Shown here piece after piece: positions 26,988-35,005 of a DNA stretch of 51,438 nucleotides. Position numbers and translations under genes: made by a program. The first letter of the stretch is position 1; every line of letters begins with the position of its first letter. The stretch lies in contig CAVEQO010000014.1 in NCBI GenBank assembly GCA_963617965.1, positions 1 to 51,438 on the forward strand, read 5' to 3'. The notes under the pieces were generated by a model. The model ran no database searches, was not told the DNA's origin, and worked only from the letters and a program-made list of their open reading frames with translations. Source of the stretch: UBA6382 sp963617965. GTDB taxonomy: Bacteria > Bacteroidota > Bacteroidia > Bacteroidales > Bacteroidaceae.

Positions 26988-27629
26988 TCATTGTGATGAC
27001 AGACGCTTCCTTATCAGAGTCAGACCGTCGCGTAGGGGAAGGATGACCTTTTCCACCCTTGTGTCTAGAACTACGGTGTCATTGAATGCCTTCACACCTG
27101 CTGTCTGGGGATCGTTGTCGTACGCAGGGTCAATCACGTGTCCGTCCCATAGGGTGTTGTCGGCCAGAATGTACCCGCCGTCGTTCAACACCTGCAGAGC
27201 CAGTTCGTAGTATTCGGAATACTGCCGTTTGTTGCCGTCGATGAAAACAAGGTCGTAATGTTTGCCGGTCCCCTCCAGCATTTCAAGTGCATCGCCTATG
27301 TGCAGGCGGACTTTGTCTGCCCAAGGCGAGGCTTCAATGCGTGGTCGGGTGAAATCCTCCATTTCTTCGTTGATTTCGTAGGTGTCAACAAGGCAGCCCT
27401 CTTCCAGTCCCGATGCCATGCAAAGAGCCGAATAGCCTGTGTAGGTGCCTATCTCGAGAATCCGCTTTGGCTTTATCATCTCCACAAGCATCCTGAGCAT
27501 TATTCCTTGGGCATGCCCCGATGCCATCCGTGGGCGGAGAAGATAGAGGTTCGTGTCGCGATAGAGCTTGTGCAGGTAGGGGTGCTCTGCGTCTATGTGA
27601 GTTTCGATGTAGTCGGAAAGATCCTGCAT
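26988..27629 (-). CDS. Class I SAM-dependent O-methyltransferase
   Basis: 213 residues. The caffeoyl-CoA/catechol O-methyltransferase-type fold is seen in RILEIGTYTGYSALCMA (SAM motif I), TYEINEEMEDFTRP, LVFIDGNKRQYSEYY (the metal Asp with Gly-Asn replacing the usual Ala-Asp) and ADNTLWDGHV (metal Asp-Asn). A small-molecule or tRNA hydroxyl substrate is possible, as the same fold includes TrmR-type tRNA methylases. Its ATG overlaps the stop of aroQ by one base, so the pair is an operon. Confidence 0.9.
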   Translation of the reverse strand: MQDLSDYIETHIDAEHPYLHKLYRDTNLYLLRPRMASGHAQGIMLRMLVEMIKPKRILEIGTYTGYSALCMASGLEEGCLVDTYEINEEMEDFTRPRIEASPWADKVRLHIGDALEMLEGTGKHYDLVFIDGNKRQYSEYYELALQVLNDGGYILADNTLWDGHVIDPAYDNDPQTAGVKAFNDTVVLDTRVEKVILPLRDGLTLIRKRLSSQ

Positions 27630-28048
27630 TAGGGGTTTACTATCGCTTCAATAGCCAAACGGTAAGAAGAAAGGCCGAAACCGCATATCACTCCCTTGCA
27701 TCCTTCCGAAATCATGGACTTGTGTCTGAATCCCTCCCGCTTGTGCACGTTGGAGATGTGTACCTCTATCACGGGCGATGTTACAGCTTTGATTGCGTCA
27801 AGCAGGGCAATAGAGGTATGGGTGTAGCCCCCCGCATTCAGCACAATGCCGTCAAAAGAGAAGCCTGCCTCGTGTATTTTGTTTATCAGTTCTCCTTCTA
27901 TGTTGCTCTGATAATACGACAGTTCCACATCGGGATACATGGCGGTCAGTCTGTCGTAGTAGTCGGTAAAGGATGATTTGCCATAAACCGCAGGTTCTCT
28001 TGTGCCCAGCAAGTTCAGGTTCGGGCCGTTCAGAATAAGAATCTTCAT
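27629..28048 (-). CDS. aroQ: 3-dehydroquinate dehydratase, type II
   Basis: 139 residues from ATG 28048. ILNGPNLNLLGTREPAVYG holds the catalytic Arg17 and Tyr22; NAGGYTHTSIALLDAI and VIEVHISNVHKREGFRHKS supply the His and substrate contacts. It catalyses the third step of the shikimate pathway (3-dehydroquinate to 3-dehydroshikimate) as a dodecamer in the cytosol. Divergent from xerD; a near match to the -7 box with one extra T lies at about 28076-28085. Confidence 0.97.
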   Translation of the reverse strand: MKILILNGPNLNLLGTREPAVYGKSSFTDYYDRLTAMYPDVELSYYQSNIEGELINKIHEAGFSFDGIVLNAGGYTHTSIALLDAIKAVTSPVIEVHISNVHKREGFRHKSMISEGCKGVICGFGLSSYRLAIEAIVNP

Positions 28049-28098
28049 CGTCCTAATGTTTTTCAGTGTTGTCGGCAAAAACTATTGTCGCCTTTTCG

Positions 28099-28106
28099 TA
28101 ACTTTG
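28099..28106 (+). promoter_or_regulatory. -7 box (TAACTTTG) for xerD
   Basis: Perfect TAnnTTTG match 37 bases before ATG 28143, in the aroQ-xerD divergent gap. Confidence 0.55.
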
Positions 28107-28142
28107 GCACAAAATTAAAAAGAAAAGTTCAGACGGTCTTCC

Positions 28143-29102
28143 ATGTCAGCACAAATTATTGACTCTGCACAGCCGACGGGAATCGGCATACCGCAACAAT
28201 GGGAAACGGATTATGTCCGCCCGTTCTCCATCTTCCTGAGGTTAGAGTGTGGGCTGTCTGTCAACACGTTGGATGCCTACACGAGAGACATAGGGAAACT
28301 TCTTGACTTCTGTGCGACAGAGGGCATTGCGCCGCTATCCGCCAACGTGGACGATCTTCATCGCTTTTCTGCCGCACTGCACGACATTGGACTTGACGCA
28401 CGCTCTCAGGCGCGCATCCTGTCTGGCGTGCGGACTTTTTATAGGTTTTTGCTGACGACCAATCGGATAGAGGCCGACCCCAGCGAACTTCTGGTCTCGC
28501 CAAAGATCGGACTTCACTTGCCAGAGGTGCTGTCACCGCAAGAGATAGACAAGATAGAAAACGCTGTAAGGCTTGACACGCGCGAGGGGCAAAGAAACAG
28601 AGCCATAATAGAGACGTTGTACAGCTGTGGACTGCGTGTAAGCGAACTTTGCAACTTGAAGCTTACAGACCTGTATCTCGACGAGGAGTTCATCAGGGTC
28701 AAAGGCAAGGGGGCGAAAGAGCGGCTTGTCCCTATTTCGGGAAAGGCAATCAAGGAACTCAGGCTGTATTTCATAGACCGCAACCAATGGCGTATTCCGC
28801 CGGAGTATCAGGACTATGTGTTCATCACAGTCAAGCGAAAAATCAAAAATATTGGCAGGATAATGGTTTTCCACCTTGTAAAGGAACTGTGTGCCAAAGC
28901 GGGCATCACCAGAAAAGTGTCGCCGCACACTTTCCGGCATTCGTTTGCCACACATCTTCTTGAGGGAGGGGCAAACCTGCGTGCCATACAGGCTATGTTG
29001 GGGCATGAAAGTATTGCCACGACAGAGATTTACACTCACGTTGACAGTGCTCGTCTGCGTGAGGAGATTCTTCTCCACCATCCGCGCAACAACCGGCACT
29101 GA
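28143..29102 (+). CDS. xerD: Site-specific tyrosine recombinase XerD
   Basis: 319 residues. The N-terminal SAM-like core-binding domain spans about 23-112. The catalytic domain shows Arg165 (CGLRVSEL), Lys about 189 (VKGKGAKER), His262 and Arg265 (HTFRHSFATHLLEGG), His288 (MLGHESIATTEIYTHV) and the nucleophile Tyr297. Size and motifs match chromosomal XerD, which resolves chromosome dimers at dif with XerC. No dif-like or attachment site was recognised here, and no integrase cargo is nearby, so this is a housekeeping gene. Confidence 0.95.
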   Translation: MSAQIIDSAQPTGIGIPQQWETDYVRPFSIFLRLECGLSVNTLDAYTRDIGKLLDFCATEGIAPLSANVDDLHRFSAALHDIGLDARSQARILSGVRTFYRFLLTTNRIEADPSELLVSPKIGLHLPEVLSPQEIDKIENAVRLDTREGQRNRAIIETLYSCGLRVSELCNLKLTDLYLDEEFIRVKGKGAKERLVPISGKAIKELRLYFIDRNQWRIPPEYQDYVFITVKRKIKNIGRIMVFHLVKELCAKAGITRKVSPHTFRHSFATHLLEGGANLRAIQAMLGHESIATTEIYTHVDSARLREEILLHHPRNNRH

Positions 29103-29172
29103 CGCAAAGGCGTAGCTTTTGGCGGAACTCAAAATATTAAACACCATTTCACCGGGAAAGGATTTTTTTCGC

Positions 29173-29181
29173 TAAGTTTGC
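29173..29181 (+). promoter_or_regulatory. -7 box (TAAGTTTGC) for DUF4488 gene
   Basis: Perfect TAnnTTTG match 57 bases before ATG 29239. Confidence 0.55.
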
Positions 29182-29238
29182 ATGCGACAAGGTCTTTGCC
29201 TTTTCACGATATTACAACAACACGACATAAACACACCT

Positions 29239-29844
29239 ATGAAAACATCAAAATTTTTTCTGCTGGTAACGTTTTGCTGCATTGCCGGCTTCGTCGCAAA
29301 TGCCCAAGACAGGACTCCACAAGGAATGAGATCTCACAAGTTTGAGCCGACACTTAACGGAACATGGCAACTCTGTACTCTTACGCCCGGAGAAGGCCGG
29401 CAGCCGCAACTGACACTGCTACCGGTGCTGAAAGTGATAGGTACAGACTATGGATTCCAGAATATCGGGCTTCCGTCAGAGGGGGCTTGCTTCATACAGA
29501 AGCAGGGCAAGATAGAGAAAATCTCTGACAGTACGTTTGTGGAACATCGCCTTGCCATGAGGCGTGACTCTGCCATGAACGACAATACTGTATACCGTTT
29601 TAGGCTTGAGGGTCCCATGTGGCTAATGATAGACTATACGGAGACAGGCAAGCAGGAGCCGACAAGCGAACTGTGGCTGCGTGTACAGCCGCAGCGGCAA
29701 AGGGACTCTGGTCAGCACGCTGGAAAGCGCCCGGTCTCCAGGCAAAGGGAGGGCGACAAGATAGGGCGCAAGGCAAAAAGTGGAACGGGTGACTATAATC
29801 CGTTTGCGAAAGAAACCGATGCCGATGATGATTTTGAGCAATGA
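29239..29844 (+). CDS. DUF4488-like exported protein
   Basis: 201 residues from ATG 29239; an extension to 29182 would start at the promoter. Signal peptide KFFLLVTFCCIAGFVANAQ. The core (about 35-150) has LNGTWQLCTLTPGEG, a lipocalin-like start, then IGTDYGFQNIGLP and a beta-rich body with WLMIDYTETGKQEPTSELW, typical of the Bacteroidales DUF4488 family of unknown function. The last 50 residues are a basic, Arg/Lys/Gln-rich low-complexity tail ending in an acidic DADDDFEQ. Stands alone before a bidirectional terminator. Confidence 0.8.
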   Translation: MKTSKFFLLVTFCCIAGFVANAQDRTPQGMRSHKFEPTLNGTWQLCTLTPGEGRQPQLTLLPVLKVIGTDYGFQNIGLPSEGACFIQKQGKIEKISDSTFVEHRLAMRRDSAMNDNTVYRFRLEGPMWLMIDYTETGKQEPTSELWLRVQPQRQRDSGQHAGKRPVSRQREGDKIGRKAKSGTGDYNPFAKETDADDDFEQ

Positions 29845-29878
29845 GGCGCACGTCTGGCGTGCGTGTCGCATAACCCCC

Positions 29879-29919
29879 AAAAAGCCGGAGTCGCTCACGT
29901 GAGTGTCTCCGGCTTTTTT
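29879..29919. terminator. Bidirectional terminator between convergent genes
   Basis: A-rich/T-rich hairpin: five A plus GCCGGAG (29879-29890) pairs with CTCCGGC plus six T (29907-29919), 16-base loop. It serves the DUF4488 gene on the plus strand and the DUF4369 lipoprotein on the minus strand. Confidence 0.88.
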
Positions 29920-30926
29920 CATTCTATTCCTATTTTGTGGAATTCGGTTTCAAGGTCATCAGGAGCAATGTCGCGTGCCTTGACAACTCCGTTCTTGTCA
30001 ACAAGGATGTTTGCAGGCAACCGCCGGAGCCCAAACAGCTTGACAAGAGGAGACCCGAAAGCCTTTCCGTCGCATACATTGTATCCCCCGATTGTGTCTC
30101 TTCGCAACATGTGCATACACGAAGAGGTGTCTGCGTCAAGACAGATGTTGAGCTGCGCCACACGGTCGCTCATGCGGTGCATCAAATTGCGCTGGCTGAC
30201 AAGAGGAAACCGGAACTCATTATCCATAGTGCTCCAAAACGTTATTAGCAAGGCTTTTCCTTTGAAAATCGTGTCGCATACAACTTTTCCCTCAACGGTA
30301 TTGGTCTTGAATGGCGGCAGTTTTGTGTCTGTCCTACACTTCAGTAAAGGCATGATTTCATTTTCGATCAAGCGTATATAGGAGCGGTTAGGACGAACTT
30401 TGAGCATCAGACCGAGAAGCCTGTTTATCTTGGCAAGGTCTGGGTTTTCCGCCTGCAGGAAGAACCTGTCAAGCAAGGCGATGCTTGCCCACAGATGGGG
30501 GTTGCTGCGGATGAACTCCTCGGCTTCCTTTTTTGCCTGCGCCTCTTTCATGTTGGCTGTTCTGTCATTGAAGTCGCTCAGTTCCTCATTCTCGGTATCA
30601 CCTCTCACACTGATGCGTTTCATGTTGTTCGCATCACCTCGCAGCATGGCCTTTGCTCCTGGGACGGCAATAATTTGGGTCTGCATGAAATTGGGGTATT
30701 GCAAGACGATGATTGACGTGTCGGTCAGAGAACGGGTAAAGGCAAACTCTCCGTCAACAACCTTGATGGTGTCCAGCGACCCCCACCCGGGCGATCGGCT
30801 GAAGCAAAGGAACTCTCCGCTCTGCAATCCCTTGAACTTGCCGGTGAGAGTAAAGCTCTGCTTATTGCCCGAACACGAAGCAATAAGCAGAGCTGTCACT
30901 GCTATATATAAGTATGAGAATTTCAA
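29919..30926 (-). CDS. DUF4369 lipoprotein with thioredoxin-like domain lacking CxxC
   Basis: 335 residues. Lipobox LIASC (Cys18). Residues about 24-110 are the DUF4369 domain (FTLTGKFKGL ... VVDGEFAFT). The C-terminal half (about 205-335) has the TlpA/thioredoxin-like layout with GKALLITFWST near 222-232 and a cis-Pro loop (RRLPANILVDKNG), but where W-C-x-x-C is expected it reads WSTMDNEF, so it cannot do thiol-disulfide exchange. Probably a periplasmic or membrane-bound binding protein. It starts 7 bases after the OmpA/TPR lipoprotein and is co-transcribed with it. Confidence 0.88.
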   Translation of the reverse strand: MKFSYLYIAVTALLIASCSGNKQSFTLTGKFKGLQSGEFLCFSRSPGWGSLDTIKVVDGEFAFTRSLTDTSIIVLQYPNFMQTQIIAVPGAKAMLRGDANNMKRISVRGDTENEELSDFNDRTANMKEAQAKKEAEEFIRSNPHLWASIALLDRFFLQAENPDLAKINRLLGLMLKVRPNRSYIRLIENEIMPLLKCRTDTKLPPFKTNTVEGKVVCDTIFKGKALLITFWSTMDNEFRFPLVSQRNLMHRMSDRVAQLNICLDADTSSCMHMLRRDTIGGYNVCDGKAFGSPLVKLFGLRRLPANILVDKNGVVKARDIAPDDLETEFHKIGIE

Positions 30927-30933
30927 GTTGCGG

Positions 30934-32640
30934 CTATTTTTGCTGCGTAATCTCTCTGAAAGCAGCGTTGTTTCTCAACTTGGCGAACTCAAGGTCTTTT
31001 GAGGCGTAGTCCGCCAAGGAGGAGTCAAGAGAGACGGCTGTCCTGAGATTGTTCACGGCCAAGTCCGTATTGTTTGTTCTCGCTGCGATGATTGCTTTTA
31101 TGTAGCTCGTCATTGCGTCTGGCTCCACTACGCCGTTGAGCGTAGTGGCTGCCGAGAGGTAGTCCTTGGTAAGCAGTTGGGCAAGGGCGGCACTGTTGCT
31201 TGCGTCTTTGCCAAACGACTTGACCGCCTGGGCGTAGTTGCCCTGGAGCAGGTAGAGATTTCCCAGGGCCTCGTTTAGGCCAAGGGCATTGGATCCCTTG
31301 GAGAGTGATTGCTCGGCTTCGGTTGTCTTGCCCTCCGTCAAAGAGAGCAGACCCATGTTTACGTTGGCCTCAGGGGCGTTGGCATTGATGGCGAGAGCCT
31401 TGTCAAGCAATTGTTTTGTCTGTGCATAATCGCCGCGCTGATAAGCCAATGTGGCCAGGTTGTTGTATCCTCTGTAGTCTTGGGGATAAAGTTCCGTCAT
31501 CTTGTCGAGAATGTTTTCCTGTTGCTGCTCGTCTTCCGCCAGACTTGCGGCGTAGAGCATTTCTTCTACACTGAGTTTCGCGGGATCTTGGCTGAACTGT
31601 GCTGCAATCTCATCATCGGTACGCCCTATGAGATTGTAGCGGAGCAATATGCGCGAGCGGCGCAATCTGGGCAGTATCTCTTTGGCAAGATCGCCGTAAG
31701 CTGCAGAGATGTTGCGTATTTGTTTCTCGCGCTCTTCGGGGTCGCTGTACATTGACAGCACGCGGATAATCACCTCTTTGTCCTGAATGTTTGACTGGGA
31801 CACCAGTTGCTGGAAGCCTTCCCAGTCTTCGGCGGTATATTTTGAATCAATGTTTCCGGTGACACCGGCCTCTTTCATCTCGTTTTCCACATAGCTCTTG
31901 GTCGTCTTGCCACGTTGGCCTGCCAGTTTGGTGTTGAAGTCAAGGGAGCCGTCAGGTGATGCATAGGATGATATCTCGATGCCGTCAAAGGCTTTGCGTC
32001 CCTCTTCTGCGGGAATTTGTTTGAGTGTGGCGAGGAAATCCTGCACCGATACACTGTTTATCTCTCCGGTACGTATCTTTGCCTGATTGATAAGGAATTG
32101 GATATTGGCCTCTTGCTGTCGCTGTATGGTGCGCTGGAAGTTGTCGGGAGCATAGGACATCGATGCGCTCTTTATTGTGCGTTTGGCCAGTTCGGAAGTT
32201 GCAATGATGCCGTCGGCCACCTTTACTTCCGGAATGGACACAGATTTTTTGCCTACAGTGGCGGTGAAAGCCAGATACAGTTCGCTTTTGTGCATCGGGT
32301 CAATATAGTCGAAGGTAGTCTTCATCGTGTAGTTGCCGCCCACGCGGTATGAGATGGCCTGGTTGTTGCCAACGACTTTTTCGCCCTGAAACGTAGCTGG
32401 CTGTCCGAGGGCTTCGCCGCCTTCGTAGCGCAGTACGGGGGTTACTGTTACCACAGCCTTGCGTTTCATGTATTTTTCAGGGAAAAGCCCGCTGATCGTC
32501 ACAGGGACTTTGCTTGCATGAGTCTCGAGGGGGTTTGGGGTTACGGTAAAGTAATCCGGGCTCAGCGGCCCCATCTTGCTGCAAGAAGACAACACGGCAA
32601 CTGCCAGAACGGCCAAGCCGACAGTAATGTTCTTTGACAT
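30934..32640 (-). CDS. Lipoprotein with OmpA-like region and TPR repeats
   Basis: 568 residues. Lipobox LSSC (Cys20). After a beta-rich part (about 30-145), residues 230-265 carry an OmpA-C-like motif (ISSYASPDGSLDFNTKLAGQR), resembling the peptidoglycan-binding loop with N-x3-L-x2-R. Repeats of about 34 residues follow from about 375 to 560, e.g. YPQDYRGYNNLATLAYQRGDY, ANAPEANVNMGLLSLTEGK and ALGNLYLLQGNYAQAVKSF, typical TPR motifs. It is probably a periplasm-facing scaffold linking envelope partners to the cell wall. First gene of a two-gene operon from the -7 box at 32683-32690. Confidence 0.85.
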   Translation of the reverse strand: MSKNITVGLAVLAVAVLSSCSKMGPLSPDYFTVTPNPLETHASKVPVTISGLFPEKYMKRKAVVTVTPVLRYEGGEALGQPATFQGEKVVGNNQAISYRVGGNYTMKTTFDYIDPMHKSELYLAFTATVGKKSVSIPEVKVADGIIATSELAKRTIKSASMSYAPDNFQRTIQRQQEANIQFLINQAKIRTGEINSVSVQDFLATLKQIPAEEGRKAFDGIEISSYASPDGSLDFNTKLAGQRGKTTKSYVENEMKEAGVTGNIDSKYTAEDWEGFQQLVSQSNIQDKEVIIRVLSMYSDPEEREKQIRNISAAYGDLAKEILPRLRRSRILLRYNLIGRTDDEIAAQFSQDPAKLSVEEMLYAASLAEDEQQQENILDKMTELYPQDYRGYNNLATLAYQRGDYAQTKQLLDKALAINANAPEANVNMGLLSLTEGKTTEAEQSLSKGSNALGLNEALGNLYLLQGNYAQAVKSFGKDASNSAALAQLLTKDYLSAATTLNGVVEPDAMTSYIKAIIAARTNNTDLAVNNLRTAVSLDSSLADYASKDLEFAKLRNNAAFREITQQK

Positions 32641-32682
32641 AGTTTATTACGGTTTTGTTTTAATGAAAAATCCTTGAAGACA

Positions 32683-32690
32683 CAAAGTTA
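32683..32690 (-). promoter_or_regulatory. -7 box (TAACTTTG) for OmpA/TPR lipoprotein operon
   Basis: Perfect TAnnTTTG match 42 bases upstream of ATG 32640. Confidence 0.55.
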
Positions 32691-32803
32691 CTAATTAATT
32701 CTTTCCCCGAACAGAAAACGGACGACATTAATTCCCGCATGGGAACAAACGGGAGGAGTCCCCGCCATTTCCCCGGCACCGGTCGTGGACAGAAACAGAC
32801 CGG

Positions 32804-33844
32804 TTAGTGTTTGACAACGATGTCGGCACGAACCTGCTCCCACTTTTTGCGGGCCAGATCCTGCATGTCTGTCACAGTATCGCGTTCGTCCATGATTTCA
32901 AAGCCGAGCATTGTTTCTATGACATCTTCGAGCGTAACGATGCCGCGCATGCAGCCGTACTCGTCAATGATGACGGAGATGTGCTCCTTCTTGGCAAGCA
33001 TCAGTTCAAGTATGCTCGATACGCTGGTCTCTTCCTGAAAAGTAAGAATCGGACGCACTATTTCCTTTAGTGTGGTAGAGAACTTGTCTTCGGCGAGTTT
33101 CTCAAGAATTGTCTGGCGCAACACATACCCCGTGATATATTCCTCGTCATCCCTGTATACCGGTATGCGTGAATACGTGTTATACTCCTCCTTGGTATAG
33201 AACTCCTTGACGGTTAGAGCCTCGTTTGCCGCAGTGACCACCACGCTTGGAGTCATGACTTCGTGGGCGGTCACGGTTGACAGCTTGATGAGGTTTTGGA
33301 TCATTTTGTTTTCCTCTTTCTCAAACACGCCTTCATCTGCTCCTACCTTGACCATGGCACTGACTTCATCGCGGCTTACCGACTGCGACTTGGTTTTGCC
33401 CAGACATCTCGTCAGCCCTTCAGCCAGTATTACAAGCGGATAGGTAATGAACAGCATGACCCGTATGATGTTGGCTGCCGGAAGTGCCAGTGTGCGCCAA
33501 TAGCGGTTGCCAACGGTTTTGGGGATAATCTCCGAAAAAACAAGGATGCACAGGGTCATGATGCCGCTGGCCAACCCAATCCATTCGCTGCCGAAGACCA
33601 CTCCGGCCTGTGTGCCGACTGCTGCTGCGCCCATGGTGTTGGCGATGGTGTTGAGTGACAGAATGGCACTGATTGGACGGCTCGGGTGCTTTTTCAGCTT
33701 TTTGAGAAGTGCCGCTGAACGCAGGCTCTTTCCCTCTACACTCGCCACAAAGGTTGCGGGGGTAGACAAAAACACGGCCTCAAGTACAGAACACAGAGCC
33801 GAAATTGACAAGGCAAGGAACAGGAACAGGAGTAATAAACCCAT
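32804..33844 (-). CDS. CNNM-type (DUF21) membrane protein with CBS pair
   Basis: 346 residues from ATG 33844, placed 28 bases after a -7 box; the frame stays open to 33991 but that part is upstream of the promoter. DUF21 transmembrane domain at about 1-165 (first helix GLLLLFLFLALSISALCSVLEA, then LSLNTIANTMGAA and FSEIIPKTVGNRYW), then two CBS domains (about 190-330) with EVMTPS and IDEYGCMRGIVTLEDVIE. The C-terminal CorC/HlyC domain is missing. The family is implicated in magnesium/cobalt export or membrane homeostasis; GldE-like relatives occur in Bacteroidota, but I see no specific link to gliding here. Confidence 0.9.
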   Translation of the reverse strand: MGLLLLFLFLALSISALCSVLEAVFLSTPATFVASVEGKSLRSAALLKKLKKHPSRPISAILSLNTIANTMGAAAVGTQAGVVFGSEWIGLASGIMTLCILVFSEIIPKTVGNRYWRTLALPAANIIRVMLFITYPLVILAEGLTRCLGKTKSQSVSRDEVSAMVKVGADEGVFEKEENKMIQNLIKLSTVTAHEVMTPSVVVTAANEALTVKEFYTKEEYNTYSRIPVYRDDEEYITGYVLRQTILEKLAEDKFSTTLKEIVRPILTFQEETSVSSILELMLAKKEHISVIIDEYGCMRGIVTLEDVIETMLGFEIMDERDTVTDMQDLARKKWEQVRADIVVKH

Positions 33845-33872
33845 AAAAGACTGGAACGTAATGTTATTCGCT

Positions 33873-33881
33873 GCAAAAATA
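33873..33881 (-). promoter_or_regulatory. -7 box (TATTTTTGC) for CNNM gene
   Basis: Perfect TAnnTTTG match that fixes the start at 33844 instead of the longer open frame. Confidence 0.55.
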
Positions 33882-34086
33882 CTTACATTTTTCAGAACAA
33901 CAGTGTTTTTCATGTAAAAGATTTTACTGCAAAATTTTGCAGGAAGTGAAACGTTGGTCTTGTTTGAGAAAAAGACGATGGGAAAACACAATAAAGGCTA
34001 ATAAAGGTTAAAATGTCCCGTAGGGCTTAAACCGTAGTTGTTTTTTTCTGTCAAATATGCGAGTAAACGACAAACAACATTTAAGG

Positions 34087-34902
34087 ATGAAAACAAAGTA
34101 TTTTTTCACCATGCTTATGTGCATGGCGTTGCTGGCTTGCAAGGGTCAGGCAGAACAGAGAGTGGCGGCAAAAGGCACTGTTGTTGACAGGCAGTTTTCG
34201 GTAAGCGACTTTGATGAGATTGATATCAAGTGCAAAGCAAACGTGACGGTTGAATTCGTGCAGGGAAACAGCTGTGAGGTGACTGCCCGTGCGGCCGGAG
34301 AGGTGCTGGATGATGTCAAGATTACAGTCAGGAACGGAGAACTCAACGTAAGGTACGGCAATATGCTGTCATCATTTGGTGGCGAGACGCCCAATATCCA
34401 CCTTACAGTCAAGGCTCCCTGCCTGAGAGAACTCTCGGCGCATGGGGAGACGGTATTCAACTGCAAGTCACTGGAGCAGTTGCAGGACTTCGAAGCGGAT
34501 CTGTCGGGCAAGTCCGTCCTGAATATAGGCAGTCTCAAGTGTGGAAAACTGGAAACAGATATCAGTGGAGTCTCTTCTCTCTGTGTTGACAAGGCGGTTT
34601 GCCACGAGGTGGATCTTGATGCTAGCGGATCTTCTGTGATGAAGGGGGACTATGAGGCAGCCCGTAGTGTTGACTGCGATTTTTCGGGCAAGAGTCGGGT
34701 CTCCGTGTCGGTCAAAACAGCGGAGGTGGATCTTGATGCCGCAGGTCTGTCCGATATAGCTTGCAGTGTGTCGTGCGACAGGTTGGAACTTGATCTTTCC
34801 GGCAAGTCCAACGTGGTGCTTGATGGCAGTGCGGGCAGTGTGAGAAAAACCGTGACGGGTGCAGCCAACCTTCGTACAGACGGGCTGAAGACCGTGTTAT
34901 GA
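34087..34902 (+). CDS. Head-GIN (DUF2807) lipoprotein, putative adhesin
   Basis: 271 residues from ATG 34087. Lipobox ALLAC (Cys18). GTVVDRQFSVSDFDEIDIKC opens the head-GIN domain and KANVTVEFVQGNSCEVTARA follows. From about 135 the chain consists of about 20-25-residue repeats each holding D-x-S-G-x-S or a variant (DLSGKS, DISGVS, DASGSS, DFSGKS, DAAGLS, DLSGKS), predicted to stack as a right-handed beta-helix. The family is called putative auto-transporter adhesin but the function is not proven. Alone on its strand, followed by a strong bidirectional terminator shared with pnp. No clear -7 box was found upstream. Confidence 0.9.
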   Translation: MKTKYFFTMLMCMALLACKGQAEQRVAAKGTVVDRQFSVSDFDEIDIKCKANVTVEFVQGNSCEVTARAAGEVLDDVKITVRNGELNVRYGNMLSSFGGETPNIHLTVKAPCLRELSAHGETVFNCKSLEQLQDFEADLSGKSVLNIGSLKCGKLETDISGVSSLCVDKAVCHEVDLDASGSSVMKGDYEAARSVDCDFSGKSRVSVSVKTAEVDLDAAGLSDIACSVSCDRLELDLSGKSNVVLDGSAGSVRKTVTGAANLRTDGLKTVL

Positions 34903-34945
34903 CACTGTCTGTTCCCGGTTTGGGGTTAAAAAAGACAGAGATATG

Positions 34946-34982
34946 AAAAAGCCCGGTTTCTGGTTAGGAAGCCGGGCTTTTT
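34946..34982. terminator. Bidirectional terminator between head-GIN gene and pnp
   Basis: 11-base stem: AAAAAGCCCGG (34946-34956) pairs with CCGGGCTTTTT (34972-34982), 15-base loop. T-rich on both strands, as expected between convergent genes. Confidence 0.9.
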
Positions 34983-35005
34983 CTGATTATGTGGGACATG
35001 AGAGA

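Noticed and set aside
28143..29102. Tyrosine recombinase as a sign of a mobile element
   Set aside because: Length, motifs and the aroQ neighbour fit chromosomal XerD; there are no attachment repeats or other mobile genes.
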